Shown here: in pieces, positions 10,522 to 20,101 of the stretch
Layout of the letters: each line of letters opens with the position of its first letter
Numbering within the stretch: the first letter of the stretch is position 1
Assembly: GCA_027924585.1 (NCBI GenBank)
Contig: BSBM01000442.1
Coordinates: forward strand, 4,960,001 to 5,024,000
DNA: 64,000 nucleotides
From: Larix kaempferi
Taxonomy: Eukaryota > Streptophyta > Pinopsida > Pinales > Pinaceae
Direction of reading: 5' to 3'
Position numbers and translations under genes: made by a program
Notes under the pieces: model-generated
The model's database searches: none
What the model was told of the DNA's origin: nothing
The model's input: the letters and a program-made list of their open reading frames with translations, nothing else

Positions 10522-10526
10522 ATCCT
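10522..10526. other. Target-site duplication (left) of element G: ATCCT
   Basis: The five bases before the TGTTACC of the left LTR are ATCCT, and the same five bases follow the right LTR at 26098-26102. This is the 5 bp duplication made by the integrase and proves one insertion event into element A. Confidence 0.95.
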
Positions 10527-11504
10527 TGTTACCGGACAATCTACCGAAAGCGGACTTAAGTCATGATCTCCCTAGTTCAATGTGAATCTAGAACAAATCA
10601 TATAGAATACAAATCTACCTTCCTAGATCGAATTAGAGATTAAGAGACAAGAACATCTTACCTTTCAAATATGTAGATCTCTTTATCCCCCATCGCTCCA
10701 AGCTCCACTATCATCAGATCCAAAGCTGGAAGACCTATCAAAACATGCAAGAGACAAACAAGAAGTAATAGCACATCTACACAATAATCGATCTAAGTGA
10801 ACAGTTAAGGAAGTAAACTATAAATATCAAATTAACAACAAGACATTTATGGAAAGAGTTTTGTATTACTGTATAAAAGGTGGGAATACAAAGAAGAGTG
10901 AGGATTACAACCAAGCCCTAACATTGCAATCTTCCTCCAACAAGCCAATCCAATTCCTCTAAGTATAAATGGGTGCCTCCAATGGATGAGTGGTGATCTC
11001 CTAAGCTTATTCCACCAGCATATGGATGCTATAGCCTTCCTATTTTTGGAATGGAGAAGAGCTTCATATATATAGGACTAGGAGGATAGGATAGGTTGAG
11101 AAATAGTGGGAGAGGACTAAGGGATCCTCCCAAAGGGTTAGGGAACTGAATGCCAGTTCCCCTATAGGTTAGGGATAGATATCCAAGTCACACACCTTCG
11201 AGAAATGGCTCGAAGAATCTCTTTATCCATATGAACTGACATCGACGCATGTTGCAATAGGACAACCAGCGACAGATAGGGTCGGTGCATGCTGAACAAG
11301 CGTGACATGAGCCATCAACGCAAGTGGTCAGGAAACCTCCTGTGATGAACCTAGTTGGGCGCAAGTTCCTAGGGAGAAACCTGCGATGACCCAACTAGAC
11401 CCTATGGAAAGGGGGTCAGTAATTTCTCATGTTTGACTTCCTAGTCATGGAAACTTCAGGGATGTTTACATTGAGTCTTATGGTGGCAAGATTTAGGTGT
11501 AACA
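10527..11504 (-). repeat. 3' LTR of element G
   Basis: On the plus strand it runs from TGTTACC at 10527 to GTAACA at 11504 (978 bp), with matching inverted ends. A TATA-like TATATATAT at about 11066-11075 lies on the minus strand in promoter position. It aligns along its full length with 25123-26097. Small open frames inside (11188-11394) are shared between LTR copies and are not genes. Confidence 0.95.
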
Positions 11505-11520
11505 AAATGCCCCCCAAAGC
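11505..11520 (-). other. Polypurine tract of element G
   Basis: On the minus strand GCTTTGGGGGGCATTT precedes the TGTTACA of the 3' LTR. This fixes the orientation of the element: the left LTR is the 3' LTR. Confidence 0.85.
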
Positions 11521-13870
11521 ATGAAGTTGTTGAAACTAGACAGATGAAATGCTTTGATAGAAGGATGGAAAGGACTTATCGGATGGAAGATGCCGCTGCA
11601 ACACAACTGACTCTAAGAACACAGTCCTGTATGACTCCCAACATGGCTGCTGACCAATACAATGTAGATCCATGGTAGTAAAGACCAACTCAACACAATC
11701 ATGGCTACTAGATACAATCGTAGATCCATGATGAGATGATAACACAGCCACGGCCAATCCAAAAGTGGATCTGTGTGATATAACTCAAAAAAATCTCTGT
11801 CGCAACCTGGGTAAAACGTAACTCTTCAGGGTCTTCAAGTCGAACCCACAATGAAACGAATCTATCCATGTGATTACAAATGTCTTGATGTTGAACATGG
11901 TAGAAACCACTTGATTACCGGTCATTGATGTATACCGTTAACAAGCACGGGGGAAATCACCATTAATTTAAATGATCCCCAAGGTATCATAGTACATATC
12001 ATCAAGTGCAAATGAATGAGTTGAAGTCGAACGCTTGACGAAATCTTTCAATGAAGAGTCAATGATGTAAACTCATGTCCAAAGCGAGGTAACCTGCCAT
12101 TGAGGCATGCAAGCCCAGTGTACTCGATTGGTTTCTAGATATAGTCCTCGGATGATTATTTGAAGTCGACAAGAATAAACCCGTCGAAGAAGGGCCTTGA
12201 TGAATCCCCCATCATCTACACAAAACTCAACAACAGATGTTTGGAGTAGATCGGATGGTACAGTAACATGCAAGACTGACTCAGAGTAGACCGACATGAT
12301 AGAGGGTGTACTGACTGCAAAAGATGAGCGGTGAATGTATCTTGAACATGGGCATGGCATGACTTGGTAGTATTGACATGACAAGAATGACGCCAACTTC
12401 CAATGCAACTAATGGTGGAAGCATTATTTGGATGACTCAAAGGAGTAACAAAACTCATGAAGTTAACAAGACTCGAGGACAAGTACTGAATGCAAATGCA
12501 AATGAGTGTCATGTTCAAGAACGACTAAGTACTGCCACAGGTAAAGGTGAAACACAAAAAAAATTCCTTTTTCCCCATCATGACTGATGAGTGCCTCATG
12601 TGTTTTTTACGAGCTTGATGATGGTAACCAAATGCTCAGTATAGCTCTTCTCATAGATGAGTCCAATCCCAAATGTTTTTCAAACCTGGGAAAGGAGGGG
12701 TTCGTCCCATGGCGGGCCCTTCAATGTTGAATTTTAACGAGTCCATAGAAGGTAAACTCAGTGTCATTTCATGTTTAGAGAGTCTGAAAAGGACTAAAGA
12801 AGACTCCAAAGGTCATTTTTTGTAAAGTTAGCCTCTTCGCCCAGAAAAGGGTAAAACAACGCGAGAGAGGACTCTTCTAGTCATGATTGGTTGGAGTATT
12901 CCTTTTTCGTAAGTAGTGCTCCCTGGTCTGAAAAAGGGGTAAAATATCACCAGGAAGACGACCATTCAAATACTTTAATAAGCATGAACACGACAAGTTT
13001 GCTTGGTGATCTTTTCGTATTTTGAGAGCCTGAAAAGAGCTTAAAGAAAGACTCTGGGGGGGTTCCTTTTTCGTAGGAGTTTAACGAGCCCGAAAAAGTG
13101 ATAAACTATAACTTGGTGACTTATTCTCATCGTTTGAAAAGCATGAGAAAGAAAAAAGAGTAAGCTCGGTGTCATTAATAATTTGAATTTAATGAGCGAA
13201 ATAATGACATAAAAATGTTCGATGAGTTGTTCATACCTGATAATACTTACGAGATGATCATCACATCAAGAAATTGCATTAATTAGGCACCTAACTTCAC
13301 CTATAGCTCAAAGACTAGGTCAAAAACAGTTAACCGAGTATTCAAATGCAGTAAATAACTCAAACTATGGTAAATAACCCACTAAAGCATCACAATTAAA
13401 AAAGGAATATTCCCTGTTTAGTTATAAAATGGGCAAAATAGTGAAAAAGAATTACAATTGTTTTTTACCAAGTTTGGAGAGTGTGAAGTGCATTTGGAGC
13501 CAAATTTCATTTGTTGATTCTGGGAGCTACGGTCCACTGTTTCACGAGCCGTCAGAGATAGGTAGGCTAAACTCAGCTAAGCAACTTTTCAGTGGATTAG
13601 ATTTATGTTTTTTTCTTCATTTTTAGGGTTTTGAGTTGTTTTGGTGGGGGCAAATGTGCCCACGAGTCGATGCAAGCCCTTCTTACGGGAACTGCGACGG
13701 CCATGCGCCTTCGCAAAACCCATAAGAACCTTTTGCACCCACATAGCACTATCGGAAAATATGTCCTGCACCGATGCAAGCTCCCAACTACAACTCAATG
13801 CCCAACCCAAATGAAAAAGTTTTGATGATTGGAAAGAGTTCTAATAGTGTTTACTTGTCCTTTTTTACAG
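11521..13870 (-). other. Element G 3' non-coding region
   Basis: About 2.3 kb with no supported coding sequence. From about 12660 to 13160 there are imperfect repeats of phrases such as 'gagtctgaaaagg.ctaaag' and 'aacgagcccgaaaaa'. The minus-strand reading of 12700-12900 matches element A at 10150-10500 ('gagtcttcttt', 'tttcagactctc', 'atggactc.ttaaaatt'), which shows that A and G share their 3' region. Open frames at 12073-12518 are overlapping and unlike any family I know. Confidence 0.55.
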
Positions 13871-15099
13871 GTTCACGATAACAAACATGGTTATCAAGTG
13901 GTGAGAACGAGAGAACGAGGCGGATGATGCTTATGCTGAGAATCACCCTTAATGCATTGCTGCAATGAGGCACTGTGGGTTACTCAAATACTTCCGAGTG
14001 CTGGGCATGAGGGCCCAAGTTCCGCTATTGATGCACATGATCCAGTGTTGGGATCTGGTGCAGCATCATTTTGTGATCGGAGTGCATACAATGAGCATAG
14101 ATGTCGAGGACATCTATTTCCTGACAGGGTTATCCCGACAGGGGGAGCCTCTATCTCTTACCGGATCACGAGGAGGTGATTGGACAGTGGACGATATGAT
14201 TGATCAGTGGTGCACTAGAGGCACTGCGGCTATTGGTGGGAATATTCCCATCAAGGAGATTCGAGACCGTGCTTTACGTACCGTGCTCTTCACCATAGTG
14301 AGGGTAGCGAAGAGTCAGTCTGCTCACCTTGAGAGCAAGTCACAGTTGATGTACGCGGAGGAGTGTATGGGTCCTCAAGTATTAAACTGGTGTGAGGGGA
14401 TCCTCACCAACCTCTGGATTCAATTGACCAAGTGTTGGCGTGGGGCTCTGAAACAGTTTGGATATGGGTCCGTGGTGATATCTTTTCTATTGGAGTAGGT
14501 ACCTCATATGCATCCATAGGTGGACTTGGATGAATGAGATGCCCGGGATCCACACATGACCTAATGGGAAGAGGTGATGGACCTCCATGGTGGCGGGGGC
14601 CGTATCATAGGCTATAGTACAGGGTTCTTCACTTGGCTGGAGGGATAGCTCCTCATGATAGAGGATTATTCATACAGCGAGAAAGATTTCAGAGGTGATC
14701 CCGACCTAGTTCTTCCCGAGGGAGCACAATGGGGTGATATCGATAAGAACAACAACTTTTGTGTTTTTTCATTTTATGTATATATGATTTTTTTGGAGTA
14801 GTGCTGATGACTCGATGTTTTGTGTAGCTGTGGGTCCATCGCAAACAGTTGGAGTCTTGCTCATTGCGAGGAGAGGAGAGGTTCCAGTTGTACGTCCCAC
14901 GATGCGTGATGCCATCGAGGAGGTATAGGAGGTCTATGAGAACTTCAACAGGTTGACACTGGATATCCCAGAGCCGAGTGTCTATGATCTACCTTGGGGT
15001 TACCAGAAGTACATCGTTGAGGTGTCTACACATTTTGGCACGGTGCTTTGTAAAGTGGTGAGGGCTATAGTCTGTTATCATGAGCAGTCTAGGGATTAG
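13871..15099 (+). pseudogene. Antisense plant-mobile-domain-like ORF within element G
   Basis: The strand opposite to G's own genes carries a long decayed ORF. Its best open part (13965-14498, 177 residues) holds HHFVIGVHTMSIDVEDIYFL, GLSRQGEPLSL and a C-terminal LTKCWRGALKQFGYGSVV-like block. The 'H-F-x-x-G-x-x-T-M-S-I-D-V-E-D-x-x-x-L-x-G-L' pattern fits the plant mobile domain, known from MAIN/MAIL1 proteins and from some gypsy and Mutator-like elements. In the same frame, sequence before 13965 (VIKW, ENEADDAYAENHP) and after 14498 extends it, broken by TGA, TAA and TAG. A likely acceptor (ttttttacag) lies at 13861-13870. An intron-like T-rich stretch with acceptor tgtgtag ends at 14827, followed by VGPSQTVGVLL and PSVYDLPWGYQKYIVEV. 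Tat elements are known to carry such antisense extra ORFs. The function in the element is unknown. Confidence 0.7.
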
Positions 15100-15352
15100 G
15101 TTTCTGCTTATGTATGTACTGAAAGCTTATGAGCTTCAGATTTTGTTAGAGATGACTCTTACTGAAAGCTAGTATGCTTCAAATTTTTGTATCAGTGCCA
15201 TCATTTTGTATCGATTTATATATATATACAGACATTTTAGGCGGCTTTATACATTATGTGTTCTATGGATGATTAATGAGATCTTGTTTACATGTTTGCT
15301 TATACAATGGATTATTTACATGTTATGTATGCTTTTGTATTTTATGAATATT

Positions 15353-15853
15353 TTATGTGTGTGCAATGTACCAATATAGAATGAAGTTGGCCATCGAGTC
15401 AACAACTGTATTCATGTCTCGTGGAATGTGCAGGTATTGAAGAGATTCAAAGGACCTTTCCAGAAGATGGACTCGTCTGAAGAGATGGAGTAGAGTAGGG
15501 TTGCAGATAGCATAAATCCGGTTGAGATGACAAACCACTAGTTGCGAATCCAAGTGGATAACAACGTGGTTCATACCCAAGGAAAGAGCGTCGGTTAGGG
15601 TTCCAATCACCACCTGATACTCTGTGGTGTTGTTGGTTGTGAATCCTAGACAATTTCCTCCTGAGCTAATGAGCTCACTCGTCGAGGAATAAAGTACCCA
15701 GGCTGTCGAAGCAAGGTTATAGCTATCTTGGTTGGCGCCGTCCATGAATCCATAGCAAGTTTCCATCTTCACATGCGGACAGAACATGGTATAAGAAGAA
15801 AAAAAAAGATCTAGACACACTAAAACAAAAGCATCACAGCACACAAAACACAC
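15353..15853 (-). CDS. Second RNase H domain of element G, downstream of integrase
   Basis: A 166-residue open frame without stops. The RNase H fold shows its four acidic residues: D38 in FMDGAN, E78 in TTEYQ, D102 in HLDSQ and D152 in NTVVDSMAN; the TNNTTEYQ.. and LGxNxVxIxLDSQLVV pattern is the RVT_3 (archaeal/plant-like) type, not the usual gypsy RNase H. Such an extra RNase H is known from the Tat branch. Its place here, about 160 bp beyond the integrase end and next to the antisense PMD-like ORF, is notable. It could be the last part of pol (a frame change separates it from the integrase) or a separate ORF; the ATG shown starts in poorly conserved sequence, so true coding may begin near residue 28. 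Confidence 0.8.
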   Translation of the reverse strand: MCFVCCDAFVLVCLDLFFSSYTMFCPHVKMETCYGFMDGANQDSYNLASTAWVLYSSTSELISSGGNCLGFTTNNTTEYQVVIGTLTDALSLGMNHVVIHLDSQLVVCHLNRIYAICNPTLLHLFRRVHLLERSFESLQYLHIPRDMNTVVDSMANFILYWYIAHT

Positions 15854-16009
15854 ACGCCATGTACAGTATATACAAGATGTCTATGCATGAAAGGCTCAAG
15901 CATAGTACCTCTTCAGGAAGATCCCATTGCGGGGCTCACCCAAATATATCCCATCATATTCCTCTAGTTCGTAGGCTCCCTTCTCCAGAACACGTTTCAC
16001 TATGTACGG

Positions 16010-17476
16010 TCAGTGCCACATGGACTCGAACTTACCTGCCCCCAGCTTATCATGCCTTTGGTCGTATGTGAGGACCAAATCACCCTTGTTATAGATGCGA
16101 GGTTTTACCGACTTATCATATTGCGCTTTGATGCGCTTCTTATGTGCCTCACTGGAAAGAGAAGCATCGCGGCGAGTCTCATCGAGTTTTTCTAGGTAGA
16201 GGAAGCGTTCTTCCTCGGCAGTGGTGTTCAAAAGAATTTCAACTGGGAGTTTGAGAGATGGAATCTCACACTCTATAGGTAGGATGGCCTCCAATCCATA
16301 AACTAATTGGAAAGGTGTAAACCCAGTGGCAGTCTTAACGAATGTTCGATAATCCCATAGTGCGGAAAAGAGCATGTGGTGCCAGTTTGATTTATGCGTA
16401 CCCACCATGCATTGAATCATGGTTTTCAAGACCTTGTTGATGGCCTCTACTTTTCCATTGGACTGCGGGTAGTAAGGTGTTGAGTTTTCATGATGAAAAC
16501 CCAGTCTAGCGCTCAATTCATCAACCATGTGATTCTGAAAGTGAGATCCATGGTCAGTAACTATGGCTTGTGGAACTCTAAACTGTGAGATAACATGATT
16601 AAACATGAAGAGTGCAGCGGTTTTGCCATCGTCAGTGTATGTAGGCATGGCCTCGGCCCACTATGTAAAGTAATCCACGGCTACTATGACATAACCATGC
16701 CCCCCGACCAAGGTAGGATTACACTGCACGAAGTCAATGCCCCATTTTTCAAAGGGGCTAATGGCAGTGACTGGGTGTAACGGGGATGGGTGGGTGCACT
16801 TTTTCATTTGAAAATGCTGGCATGGGGGATATCTTTTAACGGCCTCAATACAATATTTAAAGATGGATAGCCAGTAATATCCCGTGAGTAGTATCTTCTC
16901 GCCTGTAGCCATCCTAGAGAGATGACCACCACAAGCCCCAGTGTGACAGACATTCAAGACGTGTTCAGCCTCCTCATGTGTCAGACAACGTTGAAGAACA
17001 TAATCAATACCATGACGGTACAAGGTATCACTGATGATCAGGTAATACTTTATGTGGTGGCATATATGACGATAGTTGTCATGAGACAGTTGGGGGTTGA
17101 AACGTTCGGTTTGAAGATATAAGGTAATATCTCCATACCATAGGTTAGAAGTGTTGATAAGGGACAATGATTCATCTGGAAGAGAATCATTGGGCTCAGA
17201 TCCTACATCAGTACGGGGAAGATCACAGATGAGCTCAGAAAACACCAAAGACTTCTTGGACTTGGCCCTCTCAAAGAGGAGATCGAATTCTTGCAGTATC
17301 ATGATCCAGCATGAATACTTGCCCCCAAGTACTTGACGTCTCAAAATGTGGTACATGGGGTTTGAGTCAGCGATAATGGTGGTGGTGCGGAGTAGAATGT
17401 AATGACGGAACTTTTGGAAGGCAATGACTGTCGTGAGAGAGAGCTTCTCAATGTGACTAACAAGTTTCAGAGTCAA
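16010..17476 (-). pseudogene. Element G gypsy RNase H end and integrase
   Basis: Two in-frame pieces (16661-17476 and 16010-16648) are separated by one TAG (DYFT-stop-WAEAMPTY). The first begins with the end of the gypsy RNase H (AFQKFRHYIL, ILQEFDLLFERAKS), then the integrase zinc-binding part (H..H in VCHTGACGGHLSR, then a CQHF variant of the usual CxxC) and GIDFV with the first catalytic Asp. The second has TDHGSHF (second Asp), GKVEAIN (Glu) and a C-terminal region to KGDLVLTYDQRHDKLGAGKF. The stop is probably a TGG/AAG-type point change. One stop makes this copy inactive unless read through, but the integrase is otherwise well preserved. Confidence 0.9.
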
Positions 17477-18620
17477 TCAGACCCTTACTGAGGTAATATA
17501 TCACATGTTCCTGGGCATTGTGGTCCTCCTGCACCAAAACCATGGTGATCGTGGTGGTAGAAGCGTCAAGATAAAGAATGTAATATTTGTAGTAATTGGG
17601 CAGTTGAAGCACAAGGGCATGTGTAATGGCATGCTTTAGACTATCAAAGGATTATTGTGCTTGATCGTCCCAAATGAACGGGACATCCTTCTTGAGTAGT
17701 CTCATATAACCCTGTGTCTTCAGGGCTAAATTACAGACAAAATGCTGTAAATAAGTTGCCTTCCCTTGCAGACTTTGTAGTTCCGTAACGCCAGTAGGAG
17801 GTGGGAGAGAAACAATGGATTCCACCTTCAAGGGATCAATGCGGATCCCATTTTTCGAAACAATAAAACCTAGGAGGCATCCAGACTTGATGCAAAAAAT
17901 ACACTTGTGAGGGTTCAGATGGATATTATACTGTATGCATCTGAGGAAGACTATATTAGATGATATATGTGGAACTCATGCTATCGTGAATGGGCAGGTA
18001 GGTCATCAAGGTAAGGTTCCACGAAGTCCTTCACATCATGAAAAGCGTATGACATGGCCCGCTGGAATGAGGCACTAGCATATTTAAGGCCAAAAGGGAG
18101 TTTACGATATGCAAACGTTCCCCGAGGGCAGATGAAAGATGTCTCATGTTAGTCGGTCGGGTGGATCTCAATCTAGTTGTAACCGGAGAAGCCATCCATG
18201 AATGAAAAGATGACACTTCCAGAATAATTGTCTATGATCTGATCGATAAGGGAGTGGGGTAGTTGTCCTTAGGACAAGCCTTGTTCAAATCTAAATAATC
18301 GACACAGACAGGAATGGTTCCCTGCTTTTTAGCTACAGGGACGACATTTGAGACTCATTCTGTTAATGGAACAGGGTAGATAAAGCCAACCTTCAAGAGC
18401 TTCTCAATTTCTGCTTTGATTGGCGCAGTTTTTTTAGGGTGTACTGGTCATAACTTTTGGCGGACTGGTTTAATGTCGGGATAGGTTTTGATTTCATGCG
18501 AAACAATAGCGGGGTCTATCCTGGGAATTTCCTCATAGGTCCAAGCAAACAAGTCTCGGAATTGCTTGATTAAGGCCATGAAAGTAGTAATCTCTTCGGT
18601 GGAACATTTCTGGCCTAATC
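17477..18620 (-). pseudogene. Element G reverse transcriptase remnant
   Basis: The minus strand carries a gypsy RT broken by many stops and frameshifts. Recognisable blocks, in order, are IEKLLKVGFIYPV-like sequence near 18400, FSFMDGFSGYN (about 18190), HETSFICPRGTFAYRKLPFG (about 18110), then FVEPYLDDLPAHS with the YLDD catalytic pair (about 18000). A thumb/connection region with NYKVCKGRQLIY follows near 17770. The catalytic aspartates remain, but the frame is unusable. Confidence 0.8.
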
Positions 18621-19049
18621 AAATATGTTCCACTACACCTGGGGTAACCGAGATGTCAACCGGGATGGTGGGTTCAATGTTCACCAAGTTTACCTCAATG
18701 TCTATATGAGATGTGAACATCGGGGACTGGGGACAAGGGTAGACATCCAGTGTAAAAATGGTGGTGATGCTATTCTCCATAGAATCCAAAGGAGGAAGTA
18801 AAGACGAGCGATGGTGGAGGTCTTCCCATGAAGGGTCATCTGCACTCATAATCTCCATGATGGACTTGTCTGACAGAAAATTTTGGAGCAGAGGATCGAG
18901 TAAAGATGACATCCACTGTAGAGAATAGCATGGAGGCCATAGACAAGTGGTCCTTGGGTGATGACTAGTTATCCTCGTAAGTGAGTTCAGCGGGTGAAAG
19001 AGGCATGAAGTCTCCAATCAGGTGTATAGCGGATTCATTAGGTACAAGC

Positions 19050-19940
19050 CATTAATCGTTAGAGTTGGGAAAAGATGAATTCCCAGAGGAGATCATGTTC
19101 ACCATGGAAACATGATTAGGGGGATATGAGGTTGGAAAGACGCCCATAAGAGATGATTCTTTTATGAAGTCGATCCCCATGCTCTCATACAGTTGAGAAT
19201 ATTGTCCAAGCAATGGGACATTATCGCTGGGATGAGTAGCAGTGTCTGGTGTGCAGAAATCCAGTTGGTCGACAGTGACAATTCGGACTTGGTGGGTGAA
19301 TTGCACTATGCTGAAGACAAATGAGGTGACCACAGTTATGGCATAAAACCAATTACAACCAAGTAAGAGATTATAATCTAAAGGGGCTTAAACTACTTCC
19401 ATGTTAATGGTTGCGGTCTTACCCCCCAACTCGACTGCTAAGGCATGTAATAGCCCATGGGGTTGAAAGCCACGACCATCAAATGCTTTCAAGGTGGTGG
19501 GAGAATGGTTCAGTTGGGGAGAACCAATGGTTCTCCAACAAGATAGCGACATGACCGAGGTATAAGCCCCTTCGTCTAGTACAGTACAATGGACTATCTT
19601 CCCAGCAACGTTCGTAGAAACTTAAAATGCAAGTTGGTGGGAAAGCCTCGGTTTAAAATACTCAAGTCGAAACATCATTGTATTCGATGAATCTGAATCT
19701 ACCGCACCAATAGTAGCAAGAAGAGTCTTGCGTTGATTGGGACAATTCTGCAAGACTTATAGCATCGACGTGGCACAAGGATATTGTGCATAGTCCTCTA
19801 CAATATTGTAATTCTGAGTTGTTTGAGCATTGGGATTGAAAACTGCCTTCCGAATCGTGCTCTTGGGCAGACGCAAAACTGACTCTAAAGAAGGATTCTC
19901 AATAGTGAGAGAGGTCTGAGGTACGGTGACATCGGACATA
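19050..19940 (-). pseudogene. Element G protease region
   Basis: Between gag and RT the minus strand reads LRLPKSTIRKAVFNP, then NCPNQRKTLLATIGAVDSD, VLDEGAYTSVMSLSCW (the retropepsin active-site loop, with DEGA in place of the usual DTGA), NLLLGCNWF (the LLG motif of the second strand pair) and VRIVTVDQLDF. Two to three stops interrupt it. The 19052-19333 piece continues into a linker toward RT (QYSQLYESMGIDFIKES). The same tail appears in element A, which links the two elements. Confidence 0.7.
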
Positions 19941-20101
19941 GAAGTGGAAGCTTTTTCAGTATTACTTCTAGCGGGTTCCTTTGGCGGGACTGAGTCATAT
20001 GAACGCGATCATGTGTTCAAGTTTACCATCTCACCATGCATCATGAGAACATGCGTGGTAGAGGATGCCTCTCCATGTAAAGGAAAGGTTTGAGAAATCA
20101 G

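Larger units (their letters stand above)
6900..10526 (+). mobile_element. Gypsy element A, left part (gag NC, protease, unknown ORF; no RT)
   Basis: A plus-strand Ty3/gypsy derivative. It shows gag zinc-knuckle modules, a protease-like region and an unidentified ORF, then non-coding repeats, but no reverse transcriptase or integrase. Its knuckle (KFPCKFCEGDHLTYLC) and protease tail (VTID-LAF) resemble those of element G (KYPCLLCGGDHFSKEC, VTVDQLDF). Its 3' non-coding DNA at 10150-10526 matches the reverse complement of G at about 12700-12900. A is therefore an internally deleted relative of G. It is interrupted at 10526 by G and resumes at 26098 or 26103. The left border is uncertain. Confidence 0.75.

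Noticed and set aside
11188-11394. 68-residue ORF present in all three G LTR copies
   Set aside because: It lies within the LTR, and similarity follows from LTR homology; composition and position do not suggest a gene.
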